64,000 nt of DNA from Gammaproteobacteria bacterium (lineage in GTDB: Bacteria > Pseudomonadota > Gammaproteobacteria > SZUA-152), in assembly GCA_029882975.1 (NCBI GenBank), contig JAOUJW010000027.1:1-64000 (forward strand), written 5' to 3'. The translations under genes were made by a program, and so were the position numbers. The notes beneath the pieces were generated by a model. It saw only the letters and a program-made list of their open reading frames with translations, was not told where the DNA came from and searched no databases. Every line of letters begins with the position of its first letter. Positions within the stretch are counted from its first letter, which is position 1. Shown here piece by piece: positions 54,928-63,904 of this stretch.

Positions 54928-57342
54928 TTACTGCCTGATACTGCCGGACTTGGCGAGGAAGCATCGGTTAATTGTTGCGAATCGTATTGGTAACAAAAAT
55001 AACATCAACATTAACCACCCAAAATGGATTCCACCAGACCCACCATCACCGGGTGCGGGGTCAGTGGTCTCTGATCCTGGGTCTGGGCTCGGATCTGGGC
55101 TCGGATCTGGGCTCGGATCTGGGTTTGGGGCAGGATCAGTCACCTGGCAATCTGTCACAGGTGTGCCCAGCTGGCTTGTTGCTACGGACAATGAACTGAG
55201 AAAGGTTTGAGGATTGCTTGATCCGTAAACGATGGTGGCGAAATTTCCTTCATTTAGATGAACGTTGGCCTGAACGAGTGTATGTGACGCTGGAAAAGTA
55301 GTGATGGTGTCGCTGACATAATTGCAGTTTTCATAATAAGCAAGGTAGAGGGTATCATCGTATTTGCCCATATAACTAATGATGGCCTGGCCGTTGTATA
55401 CCGACATTTTTGCCGAATCTATCGCAGTTCCTATTGTATATTGTTTACTGTCACTTGGGTTTACCGTGTAGACATTGAGATAATAGGTGCTGGCGGTATA
55501 GAACAGTACGTAATATTTTTCGTTGTCCATTTTGACATCAACAATCGTGGTGTTGGATCTGGGCAAGGACGTCGAAAAATCGAGGGTTGCGGCCGAGTCA
55601 TCAATATAGTTTATTAAATTCGCACTGAAATCGAATTCGAAAAATAAAGACGTTTTTCCGTCAACAGAATAGTTCAGATCAAACCCTTTCAGGTCATTGT
55701 TTTTATTTAGAAGAAAACCTGGGGGCGGATTGTAGTTCATGTATAAACCGGGGTTTTCACTCCATTGACCGGTACGATTGGATGCCAGAATAACTGTTCT
55801 TCCATAAGGGCCGGGTAAGCCCGTAGTGAAAATGAGATTGTCGACACCGTGTTGATGCTCGTAATATCGAAACTCACCAAAATCCGCGCCATAGGGCAAT
55901 GTTTCCGATAGCCATTGTCCGTTTGTTTGTCGCAGAATATACAGATTGTCATCTTCGTACATCATCCGCAATCCATTTGGACCACTGTTGATAAATACCT
56001 TTCTATCAGATGCATTGGTAAATGCAGTGTTAAGACTATCCACAATGGTGTGGGCGGCACCCGCTTCATTATTAATGGCGGTATGCAGCAGGTATGTATT
56101 GCCCAAAGAAACAATATGGGTGGCTGCGTTTACATTTAAAACACGTGAGTTATGGATGAATCCAAAATTTGATAACACCGTCTCTATTTTTTCTACAGGC
56201 CAGTCTGTCAACTGTGGCAAAAAGATAGCGAGATCAGAAAAATGCGTTTTTGATTCAATTGTTTTTGCTGCCGCAAAAAGTGAAATTTGACTCGAGGGGG
56301 TGATTGCAAAATCAAGGCTGGAATACGAATCGTAGATTTGCGAAGTACCGGGTGAATCCGTTGAACTCCAAATACCACTAGCGCGCACGAGATAACGTAC
56401 CGTGTTTTGTGCGTCGCCATGAAGATAAGCCAGATGTACTGTCCCGTTAGCGTCCGTCTTTAATTGCGGCGCATAGTTAGCGTTCGCGGGAGGAACTGTG
56501 GCGGTATCACTGAAAATCTCGTTCCAGTTGCCATTGGATTCTTCATAACAATACAAACCCACCTGCAAATCACCCGGTTTTTGATCAGGATGACAGATAA
56601 CTTCCGTGTTCTCGGAGGAAACCTCGATATTATTTATTACATTAACGAGGTTTGTTCTTGTTAACATATCAATAGTCAATATCGGCTCTACATTCCAGTC
56701 ATTAGCCACTCTAGTTGCACGATTTATGGTGAAACTAATGTTGTCAAGATAATAAAAGACCAGTTGCTGAGAAGAATTGATGTTCGCTTTTAGCATCGAC
56801 TTGGAGGTAAAGGTCAACGGCCAGGGAATTGATTGAGGATTCCAGGTGCTATTGAGATAACGATAGTAGACCAATTCACTTCCTGCCGCAGTAACCAGGC
56901 TAAAGGCATCGTCATTGTTCACTATTTTGCTGCCCCCACTAAACATACCGGTCGGGAAGGTTTTGGTTTGCCAACTGCCATTTTGATAAACCATATGTAC
57001 GCGATCCGGGTTGGTATTTGTTCGTGCCAAAACATGAATATTGCCTATGTTATCCATAGCCACGCGAATATTGCCGGTAAAAGTGAATCTACCTGGCATT
57101 AATTCTTCACTGACCCATTGATTCTGCTGTTTATAAAGATGGCGTATGGAATCGCCGGTGATAGTAAATAGATGTGGATTGTTGTTTGAATCGATCAGAT
57201 ATGAATCGGGGATCAGCAACTGATGTTTAGGAAGCTCAATATCTTGTGTTAACCATTGGAGTGAAAAAGCATTTTCACTAAGCAAAAATATAAATATGAG
57301 AATTACTGTGCGCGGCATATAAGAATTTACGATATTCAACAT
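54928..57342 (-). CDS. Large exported protein with GlyGly-CTERM-like end
   Basis: This 804-residue protein has a signal peptide (MPRTVILIFIFLLSENAFS); an alternative start is M9 at 57318. The body has repeating strands (e.g. NGQWLSETLPYGADFGEFRYYEHQHGVDNLIFTTGLPGPYG), resembling a multi-bladed propeller. Near the C-terminus is a Pro-Asp-Ser repeat linker (DPAPNPDPSPDPSPDPSPDPGS), and the end GDGGSGGIHFGWLMLMLFLLPIRFATINR fits a GlyGly-CTERM signal. Its overall style recalls the lipoprotein at 18420. No ECF promoter precedes it. Confidence 0.82.
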   Translation of the reverse strand: MLNIVNSYMPRTVILIFIFLLSENAFSLQWLTQDIELPKHQLLIPDSYLIDSNNNPHLFTITGDSIRHLYKQQNQWVSEELMPGRFTFTGNIRVAMDNIGNIHVLARTNTNPDRVHMVYQNGSWQTKTFPTGMFSGGSKIVNNDDAFSLVTAAGSELVYYRYLNSTWNPQSIPWPLTFTSKSMLKANINSSQQLVFYYLDNISFTINRATRVANDWNVEPILTIDMLTRTNLVNVINNIEVSSENTEVICHPDQKPGDLQVGLYCYEESNGNWNEIFSDTATVPPANANYAPQLKTDANGTVHLAYLHGDAQNTVRYLVRASGIWSSTDSPGTSQIYDSYSSLDFAITPSSQISLFAAAKTIESKTHFSDLAIFLPQLTDWPVEKIETVLSNFGFIHNSRVLNVNAATHIVSLGNTYLLHTAINNEAGAAHTIVDSLNTAFTNASDRKVFINSGPNGLRMMYEDDNLYILRQTNGQWLSETLPYGADFGEFRYYEHQHGVDNLIFTTGLPGPYGRTVILASNRTGQWSENPGLYMNYNPPPGFLLNKNNDLKGFDLNYSVDGKTSLFFEFDFSANLINYIDDSAATLDFSTSLPRSNTTIVDVKMDNEKYYVLFYTASTYYLNVYTVNPSDSKQYTIGTAIDSAKMSVYNGQAIISYMGKYDDTLYLAYYENCNYVSDTITTFPASHTLVQANVHLNEGNFATIVYGSSNPQTFLSSLSVATSQLGTPVTDCQVTDPAPNPDPSPDPSPDPSPDPGSETTDPAPGDGGSGGIHFGWLMLMLFLLPIRFATINRCFLAKSGSIRQ

Positions 57343-57715
57343 GGGGCCTCTGACAATTCAACTGCTGGAAAGCACATGGTCATAATTTGACCTGACGTTT
57401 AATCCGGCTCCGTGAAACGATGTATTATTATATATAAATCGCTCCAGAGCATCTGCTAAATAGTGTAACACATTTTCTGATGGGCATTGGCGGTATCAAC
57501 TAGGTTAGAAAACAGAGGCGGGGCTGTAAAACATGGGTGTCCTAACAATGCTTCCTAATAATGCTGGTCATACGAATCCTCTATATTGTGAAACAACGAA
57601 CCTGACCCGAATGACCTTGACCCGTAATCTGAATTACCTAACACCGTATGAAGTCTTCAGAAAACAGTGTGGTGCACTCCGGGTTGAATGTGGCCTTAAT
57701 TGTTAGCGCCATAGC
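57343..57715. other. Intergenic region, 373 bp, no supported gene
   Basis: The sequence contains the promoter region of the CTERM gene and the 3' side of the HD gene. CCTAAC and GTTAGC at 57638 and 57702 suggested an attC site, but the interior is not complementary. Confidence 0.4.
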
Positions 57716-58708
57716 TTAGGGAGCTTTTACAATTCCCATTGGCCACAATCCTTGTTTACTGGATAAGTAATCCTCCCTATATTTTGCAAAACCAGGATCT
57801 AATTCCGAAAAAAGTGCAACCGATTTTCCGTCAAAAAAAGGTGGATCTATACTCCTTATTTTAGTTGATACACTAAAAACCGGTTTGTCGCTGTCCCAGG
57901 TGAAACGTGTACTTGGAGTAACTAAATCAGTCCAGCACCTAACATCTGGTAGGTTTGATGACTTTAACTTATTCCAAAGGTTCTCGTCGGTGCCCCATAT
58001 GTCGGCTTCGTCCAGAACGCCACATTGCATAGCGGTTTTTATTGCCTCGGCAGTTAGCTGGTAAAGGCCTACCTCTCGAAAATTGGACCAACTTGTCCGA
58101 TCTGTTTCAATAAAAGTGTACGCTAACCAACGTGCCACTTCGATGTCATTAACTACCACCTGCCCTTCAGCAACACCCAAAGAATCGATGGCTTTTTGAA
58201 TTGCTTGAGGGTTCGACAGTTTTAGAAATTCCAGGTCTCTTAAAAAGTAGTCCAATCGATCTGCACAAAGCGCTGGTGTTGGCTGTTCTAGAAGAGGAAA
58301 TTGCTCTTCATCCATAAATTTATGCCAATCCTTGTTGTGTCGACTCAGAATTTCTGGAACATCCGAATTGGCCACAAACTCTTCCTTTTCCTTTTCATGA
58401 TAGCTTTGTCCATTATGGTCATTGAACACAAAATCCATGACGTGGCTGAATGCGGTATGACTAACATCATGAAGGAGTGCCGCGATCTGTTCATTTAAAT
58501 CTGCACCGAGGCGACGAACGAGAAGCATTGATCCTACGGAGTGATCAAAACGACTAAATGGAGGCGTAATACCAAGTAAAGCTGTTATTCCATGCTGTGA
58601 AACACCCTTCGCTCGTTGCATTGCATTGCTCGACATTAACTCGAGCAATACGGGCTCTATGATTTCGACTGGCCCATATAATTCGTCTCTGTATAACATG
58701 TATATCAA
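57716..58708 (-). CDS. HD-domain hydrolase, copy 2
   Basis: This 330-residue protein is a full-length paralogue of the gene at 32935-33918, with about 70% identity by eye. The metal ligands are conserved: FDHSVGSML, AALLHDVSHTAFSHV and ALCADRLDYFLRDLEFL. The substrate of this dGTPase/SAMHD1-like group is unknown. Start is MLYRDELYGPVEI (58699) or MIYMLYRDEL (58708). The upstream zinc-ribbon gene is 60 bases away and may be in the same transcript. Confidence 0.88.
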   Translation of the reverse strand: MIYMLYRDELYGPVEIIEPVLLELMSSNAMQRAKGVSQHGITALLGITPPFSRFDHSVGSMLLVRRLGADLNEQIAALLHDVSHTAFSHVMDFVFNDHNGQSYHEKEKEEFVANSDVPEILSRHNKDWHKFMDEEQFPLLEQPTPALCADRLDYFLRDLEFLKLSNPQAIQKAIDSLGVAEGQVVVNDIEVARWLAYTFIETDRTSWSNFREVGLYQLTAEAIKTAMQCGVLDEADIWGTDENLWNKLKSSNLPDVRCWTDLVTPSTRFTWDSDKPVFSVSTKIRSIDPPFFDGKSVALFSELDPGFAKYREDYLSSKQGLWPMGIVKAP

Positions 58709-58769
58709 CTATCCTCTTCTTTTGGCTGACCTACCACGTATATTGGGCACTATTTTACGCACATGCTGT

Positions 58770-59051
58770 TCAGCTGTCTTCTACAGCCTCGTAAGTCACC
58801 ATTGACGGATTAGCGTATACCGATTCTGAAATTGGATATGTATTTGAGCAATCCTCACATTGCCAAGTTAAAGGGTGATTGTTGGCATCTTTAACAAAAT
58901 AACCTCCCATTTCACATTCATCACACCAAACATCAAGTTCATCATATCCACAATCCGGACACCGACATAAGGTATTACCTTCTAACAAACAAGTCACAGA
59001 TCCGCTTTTTTTGCAATTTTCACAATAGAAATCAGCTTCATAATTATTCAT
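58770..59051 (-). CDS. Small multi-zinc-ribbon protein
   Basis: This 93-residue acidic protein has four CxxC pairs: YCENCKK, CRCPDCGY, WCDECEM and QCEDCSN. They probably form two zinc ribbons. I recognise no named family. It lies directly upstream of the HD hydrolase copy 2 on the same strand, so it may be its regulatory or nucleic-acid-binding partner. The first HD copy does not have such a neighbour. Confidence 0.7.
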   Translation of the reverse strand: MNNYEADFYCENCKKSGSVTCLLEGNTLCRCPDCGYDELDVWCDECEMGGYFVKDANNHPLTWQCEDCSNTYPISESVYANPSMVTYEAVEDS

Positions 59052-59149
59052 TTTCGCTCCGACAAAGTTTTCCGGATAGAGCGCTCCTGTAGGATTGATT
59101 ACCTTAACTTTTAAATATCCAGTCGCAATAGCGTGCAGTAATTGTTTCT

Positions 59150-59315
59150 AAGGAGCCTCTGATTAATTCCTGGACGAGGGATAAAGAGCAATAAAGTTGT
59201 TCAGTGCAAGGCGCCAAGTGCAGGGAATATCGAGAATATTTTCAAACTTAGCAACGCAGCAATGGACAACTTTAGGCTCTTGAGCACTGTTCACGGCGTT
59301 AATCAGAGGTTCCCT
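59150..59315. mobile_element. MITE-like element (complete, about 166 bp)
   Basis: Terminal inverted repeats AAGGAGCCTCTGATTAA (59150-59166) and TTAATCAGAGGTTCCCT (59299-59315) match with a few mismatches. The interior is homologous to window positions 1-112. No transposase is encoded. A short open frame runs through it (59163-59408) that I regard as non-coding. Confidence 0.8.
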
Positions 59316-59362
59316 AATATACGCCGGTTCGAATAATAACTCCATTTCCGATCTAACCCGGT

Positions 59363-60010
59363 TTATTCTTTCATGCGTGTCAACAAGAAACCGTGTTCTT
59401 TCACCCAATGTAACCCCCAGGCCCGTATCAAGCCGTGGTCAGGAATTTGTTGATTTTCCAAGTGCTCTATCTGATACTTTTGACCGTAGTATAGTCGAAG
59501 CTGTTCTCCATCGATACTGAAGGGTGGTTCCGCATGAGAGGGTTCGTATTCGATGGTATTGACGAATTGTTGGCCTTCCACCGGCAATAGTTCGTTTATT
59601 TTGTCAATGTACTTTAAGCGCATGGGCTCCGGAAGAGCTACCAATGATGCACGGTCATAAATCAAGTCGATGGCGCCGATGTCCTCGGTAGTCAAATCAA
59701 AGAAATCCCGGCACAAGAGGGTCAACCCGGAAGCCAAAAAGTTATCGCCTTGGCGGACATAGGGCATATTCTGTTCCTGGAAAAACTGAATGACTGCCTT
59801 TTCCACCAGCTCCACGCCTATGACGTGTTCGGCATGTGCGCTGAAGTAAACCAGATCAACGGATTTACCGCACAGGGGAACAAGAACGCGTTTGCCCTTG
59901 AGAAATTCAGGCGTAAGATATTGAAGAATATAACGGTGTACATCGGGTCGGTGAAAACTGGTTTTAAAACCACCTTCATCCCATGAGTCGAACCAGAATT
60001 TTCTATCCAT
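59363..60010 (-). CDS. tpm: Thiopurine S-methyltransferase family protein
   Basis: This 215-residue protein matches TPMT: FWFDSWDEGGFKTSFHRPDVHRYI at the N-terminus, the SAM loop RVLVPLCGKSVDLVYFSAHAEHVIGVELVEKAV, and DLIYDRASLVALPEPMR in the middle. TPMT-type enzymes methylate thiopurines and, in bacteria, selenium and tellurium compounds. The length is usual. A MITE-like element starts 48 bases past its stop. Confidence 0.9.
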   Translation of the reverse strand: MDRKFWFDSWDEGGFKTSFHRPDVHRYILQYLTPEFLKGKRVLVPLCGKSVDLVYFSAHAEHVIGVELVEKAVIQFFQEQNMPYVRQGDNFLASGLTLLCRDFFDLTTEDIGAIDLIYDRASLVALPEPMRLKYIDKINELLPVEGQQFVNTIEYEPSHAEPPFSIDGEQLRLYYGQKYQIEHLENQQIPDHGLIRAWGLHWVKEHGFLLTRMKE

Positions 60011-60552
60011 GATTAATCCAATTCAGCAAAAAGTTTTGAACGGTACAGTAGTAGTGAGTTGAGCTAATATCGATTTTATGTTTCCGAGCCTTGGTAATTC
60101 CTTATACCTCTCGGTGTCTTTTGGTTGCCTGACACTCGATATACTACTGAGTTAATTAGCAAATTTAGAACTAGGGAATTCGTCTGAATAAAGGCGTCCA
60201 GTAAAACTTTAAATTGCCCCTAAAAAACTTTAACAGGACCGGGGTTACAGCCCGTTTAAGATTTACAGCAGATTTACAGGAAGATTTACAGAACCCATAA
60301 ATTGACCGACAAAAACATAAATTTGTAGAAATACACTCCAGTTTACCAAGCTTATTGGAAAAGCTATGACGGGAATTTGGCAGTGCTGGTATTTTGTGAG
60401 CCAATAAAACTTTGGGCTCTATGTTGCCTGCACGCCTACAAAAATAATAACGAATTCTGTTCTATTTGTAGTTATTACGGTCAATAGGGGTGGAATTTTC
60501 CCAAGATAGATTGTTGGGTAATTCGCAACACGTAGCGAGAGAGACTTACAAG
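60011..60552. other. Intergenic region, 542 bp, with a triple GATTTACAG
   Basis: GATTTACAG occurs at about 60260, 60271 and 60283, spaced by about one helical turn. Otherwise no gene or repeat is supported; a 77-codon open frame at 60171-60404 is not convincing. Confidence 0.5.
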
Positions 60553-61080
60553 CTATTTACTTTCCATAGCCGATTTCAATATGTTTGCAACTTTTTCGTT
60601 ATTGCGCTTTATCGCCAAGTCTAGAGCCGTATTTCCTCGCCCCGATTTATAGTCAATTTGCAATCCTTCCTGAATGTAGAGAGTCACCAGCCCCACATCC
60701 CCCCGCTTAACCGCCCAATGTAATGGAGTCCCTTCAAATGTTTTAATATGCTTGTCAGCGCCATTATCTATAAGATACTTTGCTATTTCTTTGTTGGTTG
60801 AAAAATATAACGGCGTCACACCCTGGCTGTTCGTAATGTTTACGTCAGCACCTAACTGAATAGCACGCTTTGACAAGTCATCATGCCCATAACGAAGCGA
60901 TTCAAATAGAACTGTATTACCTGTATCCGTTTTTTCCTTAACTAAACCAGGTGAGTTTTCAATAGCGCTCATTACAAATTGAACTTTACCTTCTTTGATA
61001 TCGGACAGAATGCTCTTTAAGCTGTTTCCACAAGCGACTATTAACATGCAAAACAGAAGAATAAAGACAGACATTTTCAT
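60553..61080 (-). CDS. Ankyrin-repeat lipoprotein
   Basis: This 175-residue protein starts at ATG 61080 with a GGAGG ribosome site. The lipobox is LLFCMLIVAC. Three to four ankyrin repeats follow (about residues 45-170), e.g. QGVTPLYFSTNKEIAKYLIDNGADKHIKTFEGTPLHWAVKRGDVGLVTLYIQEGLQIDYKSGRGNTALDLAIKRNNEKV. Membrane-anchored ankyrin proteins usually bind another protein, here unknown. It is one of two lipoprotein genes in tandem. Confidence 0.88.
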   Translation of the reverse strand: MKMSVFILLFCMLIVACGNSLKSILSDIKEGKVQFVMSAIENSPGLVKEKTDTGNTVLFESLRYGHDDLSKRAIQLGADVNITNSQGVTPLYFSTNKEIAKYLIDNGADKHIKTFEGTPLHWAVKRGDVGLVTLYIQEGLQIDYKSGRGNTALDLAIKRNNEKVANILKSAMESK

Positions 61081-61212
61081 ATAGGCCTCCTTACCATTGT
61101 GATGGTCTTCAACATACCCGTTAAAAAAACGCAAGAATCGCTCCCAGCAGTATCAGTATTAGGAACGACCATTATACTGTAGACAACAAAACCGAGTGAT
61201 CAAATATCCAGA

Positions 61213-61560
61213 TTAAAATTTCCAGTAAATTTCGTTGCGAAGCTCTTCGACTACCCTTTTCTCAGGACCAGCAACCATCAGATAAACAAATGAACCACCG
61301 TTAACTTCAACACATTTTACGGCTGCCCTGTTATTTTTGTAGTTTCCATATGCGTAGTTACCGTTTAGCACCACGCGGGTAAAACCCAGAGATCTTAGTG
61401 CTCCACGCCCAGTCTCCCTACATGAACTAACCGGTATATCCATGAACTTATGATCCGACCATAGTTGTGGCGGCCTGTTTTTTTCACCACCAACTTCACC
61501 ATCGCCATCACCACATGCCGCAACAACCAACACAATGAGCAGAACTAGTATTTTATACAC
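61213..61560 (-). CDS. Small lipoprotein, unknown function
   Basis: This 115-residue protein has a lipoprotein signal MYKILVLLIVLVVAAC followed by GDGDGEVGGEK. The mature domain has two Cys (SCRETGRGAL and VKCVEVNGG), so it may hold a disulfide. I recognise no family. The ankyrin lipoprotein gene lies 132 bases downstream. Confidence 0.7.
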   Translation of the reverse strand: MYKILVLLIVLVVAACGDGDGEVGGEKNRPPQLWSDHKFMDIPVSSCRETGRGALRSLGFTRVVLNGNYAYGNYKNNRAAVKCVEVNGGSFVYLMVAGPEKRVVEELRNEIYWKF

Positions 61561-61841
61561 TACAACCCCTTTCGTAAAAGTACGCAGATGACCACAAATT
61601 GATTTCGCATATTTGTCAATTGTACAGAAAATAGAAACAAAATAAGTAGTTAATTTACTTAGTAGCTACCTCCCATCTAAATAAAGAAAACTTGCAAAAT
61701 GAATCGATAGGTGTCTAGTTGGTTGTTTCATACATTAAATAAAGTGGTTGTGTAGTGTCTTTAATTTTTTTGTCCATCTAGGGAAACCGGGGTTAAGAAA
61801 CCAGGTCTATTTTGACCCCGGTTTTTCTGCGGTGAAGCCCG

Positions 61842-63014
61842 TCACTTCCCAGCCGTGGGTGCCGAGTCGCCCTTGAGCAGACTGGTCAGGCTGGCGTGCA
61901 GTTCTTGATGTTGCAGTACGTAGAACAGGCCACCGCGACCGTTTTGGGAACTGGCGCAGGGTACTTTTTCTTTTTCAATGCCGTCCAGTGTGCCTTGCTG
62001 GTTCATGTCACCGAAGATGCATAGGTGCCGGTCCGAGTCTTGCGAGACACCGACCTTGGCGTGGTTGAACATCTTACCGTCACCGCCTTTGAGCCCAATG
62101 ACCTTGCCATCCCAACTGCCCGAGGTGGCGATTTGCACCGGACCGGGCTCACCCAGGTTAGTGGCCCAGCACTTGATCGGGGTGCCGGAAACGGTCGAGT
62201 AGATATATGGATTTTCCCACCAGGTGGCGGTGCGCAGCGGTACGCTGTCGAGGATGGACGAGACCATCTGCCAGGTCGGCACGTGCAGCAATGAAGGCTT
62301 GGCGATGAGAGTAATGCCGCTCGACAGCGTCGACACCAGCGGCGAGGTGCTCTTAGATTCCTTACCTAAGGCGTTGACCAGGTCCTGGATATTCTGCGGC
62401 CCGCCGTTGCGCACGATCTGCGGCTTGCTTGGATCGGTGACCACGCTGGCGTTGGCCAGGCTCCTCAGCACGGTGGCCACGTCAGCGGCGGAGAGCTTGA
62501 GCGCGAAAAAGTGCTGGCTCACCTCGACGTCGTCGTCCTTGACGCAGCCCAAAGTATTGCCATCGGTCTTGCGCGGGTTGGCCTTGTTGCCCGAAGCCGG
62601 CCACGAAGGCGTGGTGACTTGCAGCACGAAGCCGGCGCCGGAATCGTCCCAGGCTAAGCAACCCTTGGAGTGGCCCCAGGGCGCGCCTAAACTTTTCATC
62701 GGGTCGTTGTAGAACTGATCGTTCCACAGCACATAATAGCAATTGCCGTGGTAGACCTGGTTGAAGGTAGCACCTAGCGGGTCGTGCACCGTCGTGCCGA
62801 TGTAACCGTCGCCCAGCCTCAAAGTGGGGGCAGCGCTGCTAGCACAAGTATAGCGCATGCAGAAGCCACCCTTGTAGTCCTTGGGATGGCCCCCGAAAAG
62901 ACCGGGGTTTGGCTCCAGTGATTCGTCACCGGTATAAGTCTCGGCGTTGAATTTGAAGGCGAACCACCAATCGACAGGCTTGTTTTCGGCTAGTAGCGGA
63001 GACAACGGGTCCAT
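61842..63014 (-). CDS. Deoxyribonuclease II-like protein
   Basis: This 390-residue protein follows the DNase II pattern. It opens with VDWWFAFKF, has GYIGTTVHDPLGATF, and contains the two HxK motifs, HSK at residues 115-117 (APWGHSKGCLAWDDSGAGFVLQVTTPSWP) and HAK at 318-320 (MFNHAKVGVSQDSDRHLCIFGDMNQQG). These are the catalytic motifs of this PLD-fold, cation-independent endonuclease, which cleaves DNA at acid pH in animals and occurs sporadically in bacteria. No signal peptide is apparent. The G+C content (about 57% in sampled stretches) is well above its neighbours, so recent transfer is likely. GGGGGT ahead of the ATG fixes the start. Confidence 0.82.
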   Translation of the reverse strand: MDPLSPLLAENKPVDWWFAFKFNAETYTGDESLEPNPGLFGGHPKDYKGGFCMRYTCASSAAPTLRLGDGYIGTTVHDPLGATFNQVYHGNCYYVLWNDQFYNDPMKSLGAPWGHSKGCLAWDDSGAGFVLQVTTPSWPASGNKANPRKTDGNTLGCVKDDDVEVSQHFFALKLSAADVATVLRSLANASVVTDPSKPQIVRNGGPQNIQDLVNALGKESKSTSPLVSTLSSGITLIAKPSLLHVPTWQMVSSILDSVPLRTATWWENPYIYSTVSGTPIKCWATNLGEPGPVQIATSGSWDGKVIGLKGGDGKMFNHAKVGVSQDSDRHLCIFGDMNQQGTLDGIEKEKVPCASSQNGRGGLFYVLQHQELHASLTSLLKGDSAPTAGK

Positions 63015-63586
63015 ATGTTATTACCCCCATCCATGTAGTGAACCGATTTGATTTGAATGCTTTCTTCGGGCATTCGTTTGAGCACTCAAACACCCGCACC
63101 CCAAAAACAATACAATAACGGAGCCAACATTCGGTAGTCAGGAATTAAAGAATCAACGCACAAATAACTATTCCTAGTATAGCCCAACTCCAACACACCC
63201 TACTGACTATTCAAAATAAGTATGATTGCGCTATGCACTTAATATTCGTGACACACACGAACCTGACTCCAATGGGTGCTTACAAATATCCAGCGCACAG
63301 GGGTTATTAGAGTATTTGGGACCTGTAATAATACTGATTTGGTCTATATAACACCGGCCCTTTGCGTAGCTTGTCGTTATACAATAGGCTTGACTACTTT
63401 TGACCAAATTGATTATTTGAACTTGTCAATTCAACATCCAAACGTTGTGAGTCCAGTAGTAGGCTCTGGCTGGTCTATACAAAAACCCAACCCATTGTGA
63501 CTTTGGTCGTTATACAATACGCTTGATACCTTTTGCTTTAAATTTAAAAAGGTGCAGCGGAAAAATGGTCCGGGTTTAATCGCCGG
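63015..63586. other. Intergenic region, 572 bp, with repeats
   Basis: A 28-base sequence (CGTTATACAATA-GCTTGA...CTTTTG) occurs twice as a direct repeat at about 63375 and 63508. Between them lies dispersed repeat copy B. No gene is supported. Confidence 0.55.
63433..63484. repeat. Dispersed repeat, copy B
   Basis: Matches 54842-54893 in direct orientation at about 80% over 50 bases (CCAAACGTTGTGA...AGTAGTA-GCTCTGGC). It lies between the DNase II-like gene and the toxin gene. Confidence 0.65.
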
Positions 63587-63904
63587 TTAGCTGGTGTCAT
63601 TTTCACGAGCTTCTAGGATATATTTACGAAGCTCTCTTTCGCTACGCATTACAAAAAGAATGTAAACTACGTCCTGTTCTTGGCGGTAGAAAATACGACA
63701 CGGATTGACGATAACTTCACGATATCGGGATTTTTTTAACTCTGGGGGTTTCCGGCCAGATTCTGGATATTGTTCTAGCCGATCTACTGTAGAAAACACA
63801 TTTTTTACTAGGGTGGACGCTGCGTGTGGTTTATCAAGTGCAATGTATTCCGCGATTTCATTAAGATCCAATAGTGCTGGCTCAGTCCATATTATTTTAG
63901 CCAT
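63587..63904 (-). CDS. ParE/RelE-family toxin
   Basis: This 105-residue protein has the ParE pattern: WTEPALLDLNEIAEYIALDKPHAASTLVKNVFSTVDRLEQYPESGRKPPEL, then YREVIVNPCRIFYRQEQDVVYILFVMRSERELRKYI. ParE toxins inhibit DNA gyrase, whereas RelE relatives cut mRNA; the absence of clear RelE catalytic residues favours ParE. The antitoxin gene overlaps its start by 13 bases, so the pair is translationally coupled. Confidence 0.9.
   Translation of the reverse strand: MAKIIWTEPALLDLNEIAEYIALDKPHAASTLVKNVFSTVDRLEQYPESGRKPPELKKSRYREVIVNPCRIFYRQEQDVVYILFVMRSERELRKYILEARENDTS

Noticed and set aside
57638-57710. Integron attC site and cassette array in 57-63.5 kb
   Set aside because: CCTAAC and GTTAGC occur and all genes are on one strand, but the interior lacks the paired arms of attC and no integrase or repeated attC is visible.
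59163-59408. 81-codon open frame as a transposase fragment
   Set aside because: It lies mostly inside the MITE-like element and reads out of it into the 3' end of the tpm gene; no transposase motif.
60171-60404. 77-codon minus-strand open frame
   Set aside because: Composition is not typical of a protein, no ribosome site, and it covers the GATTTACAG repeats.
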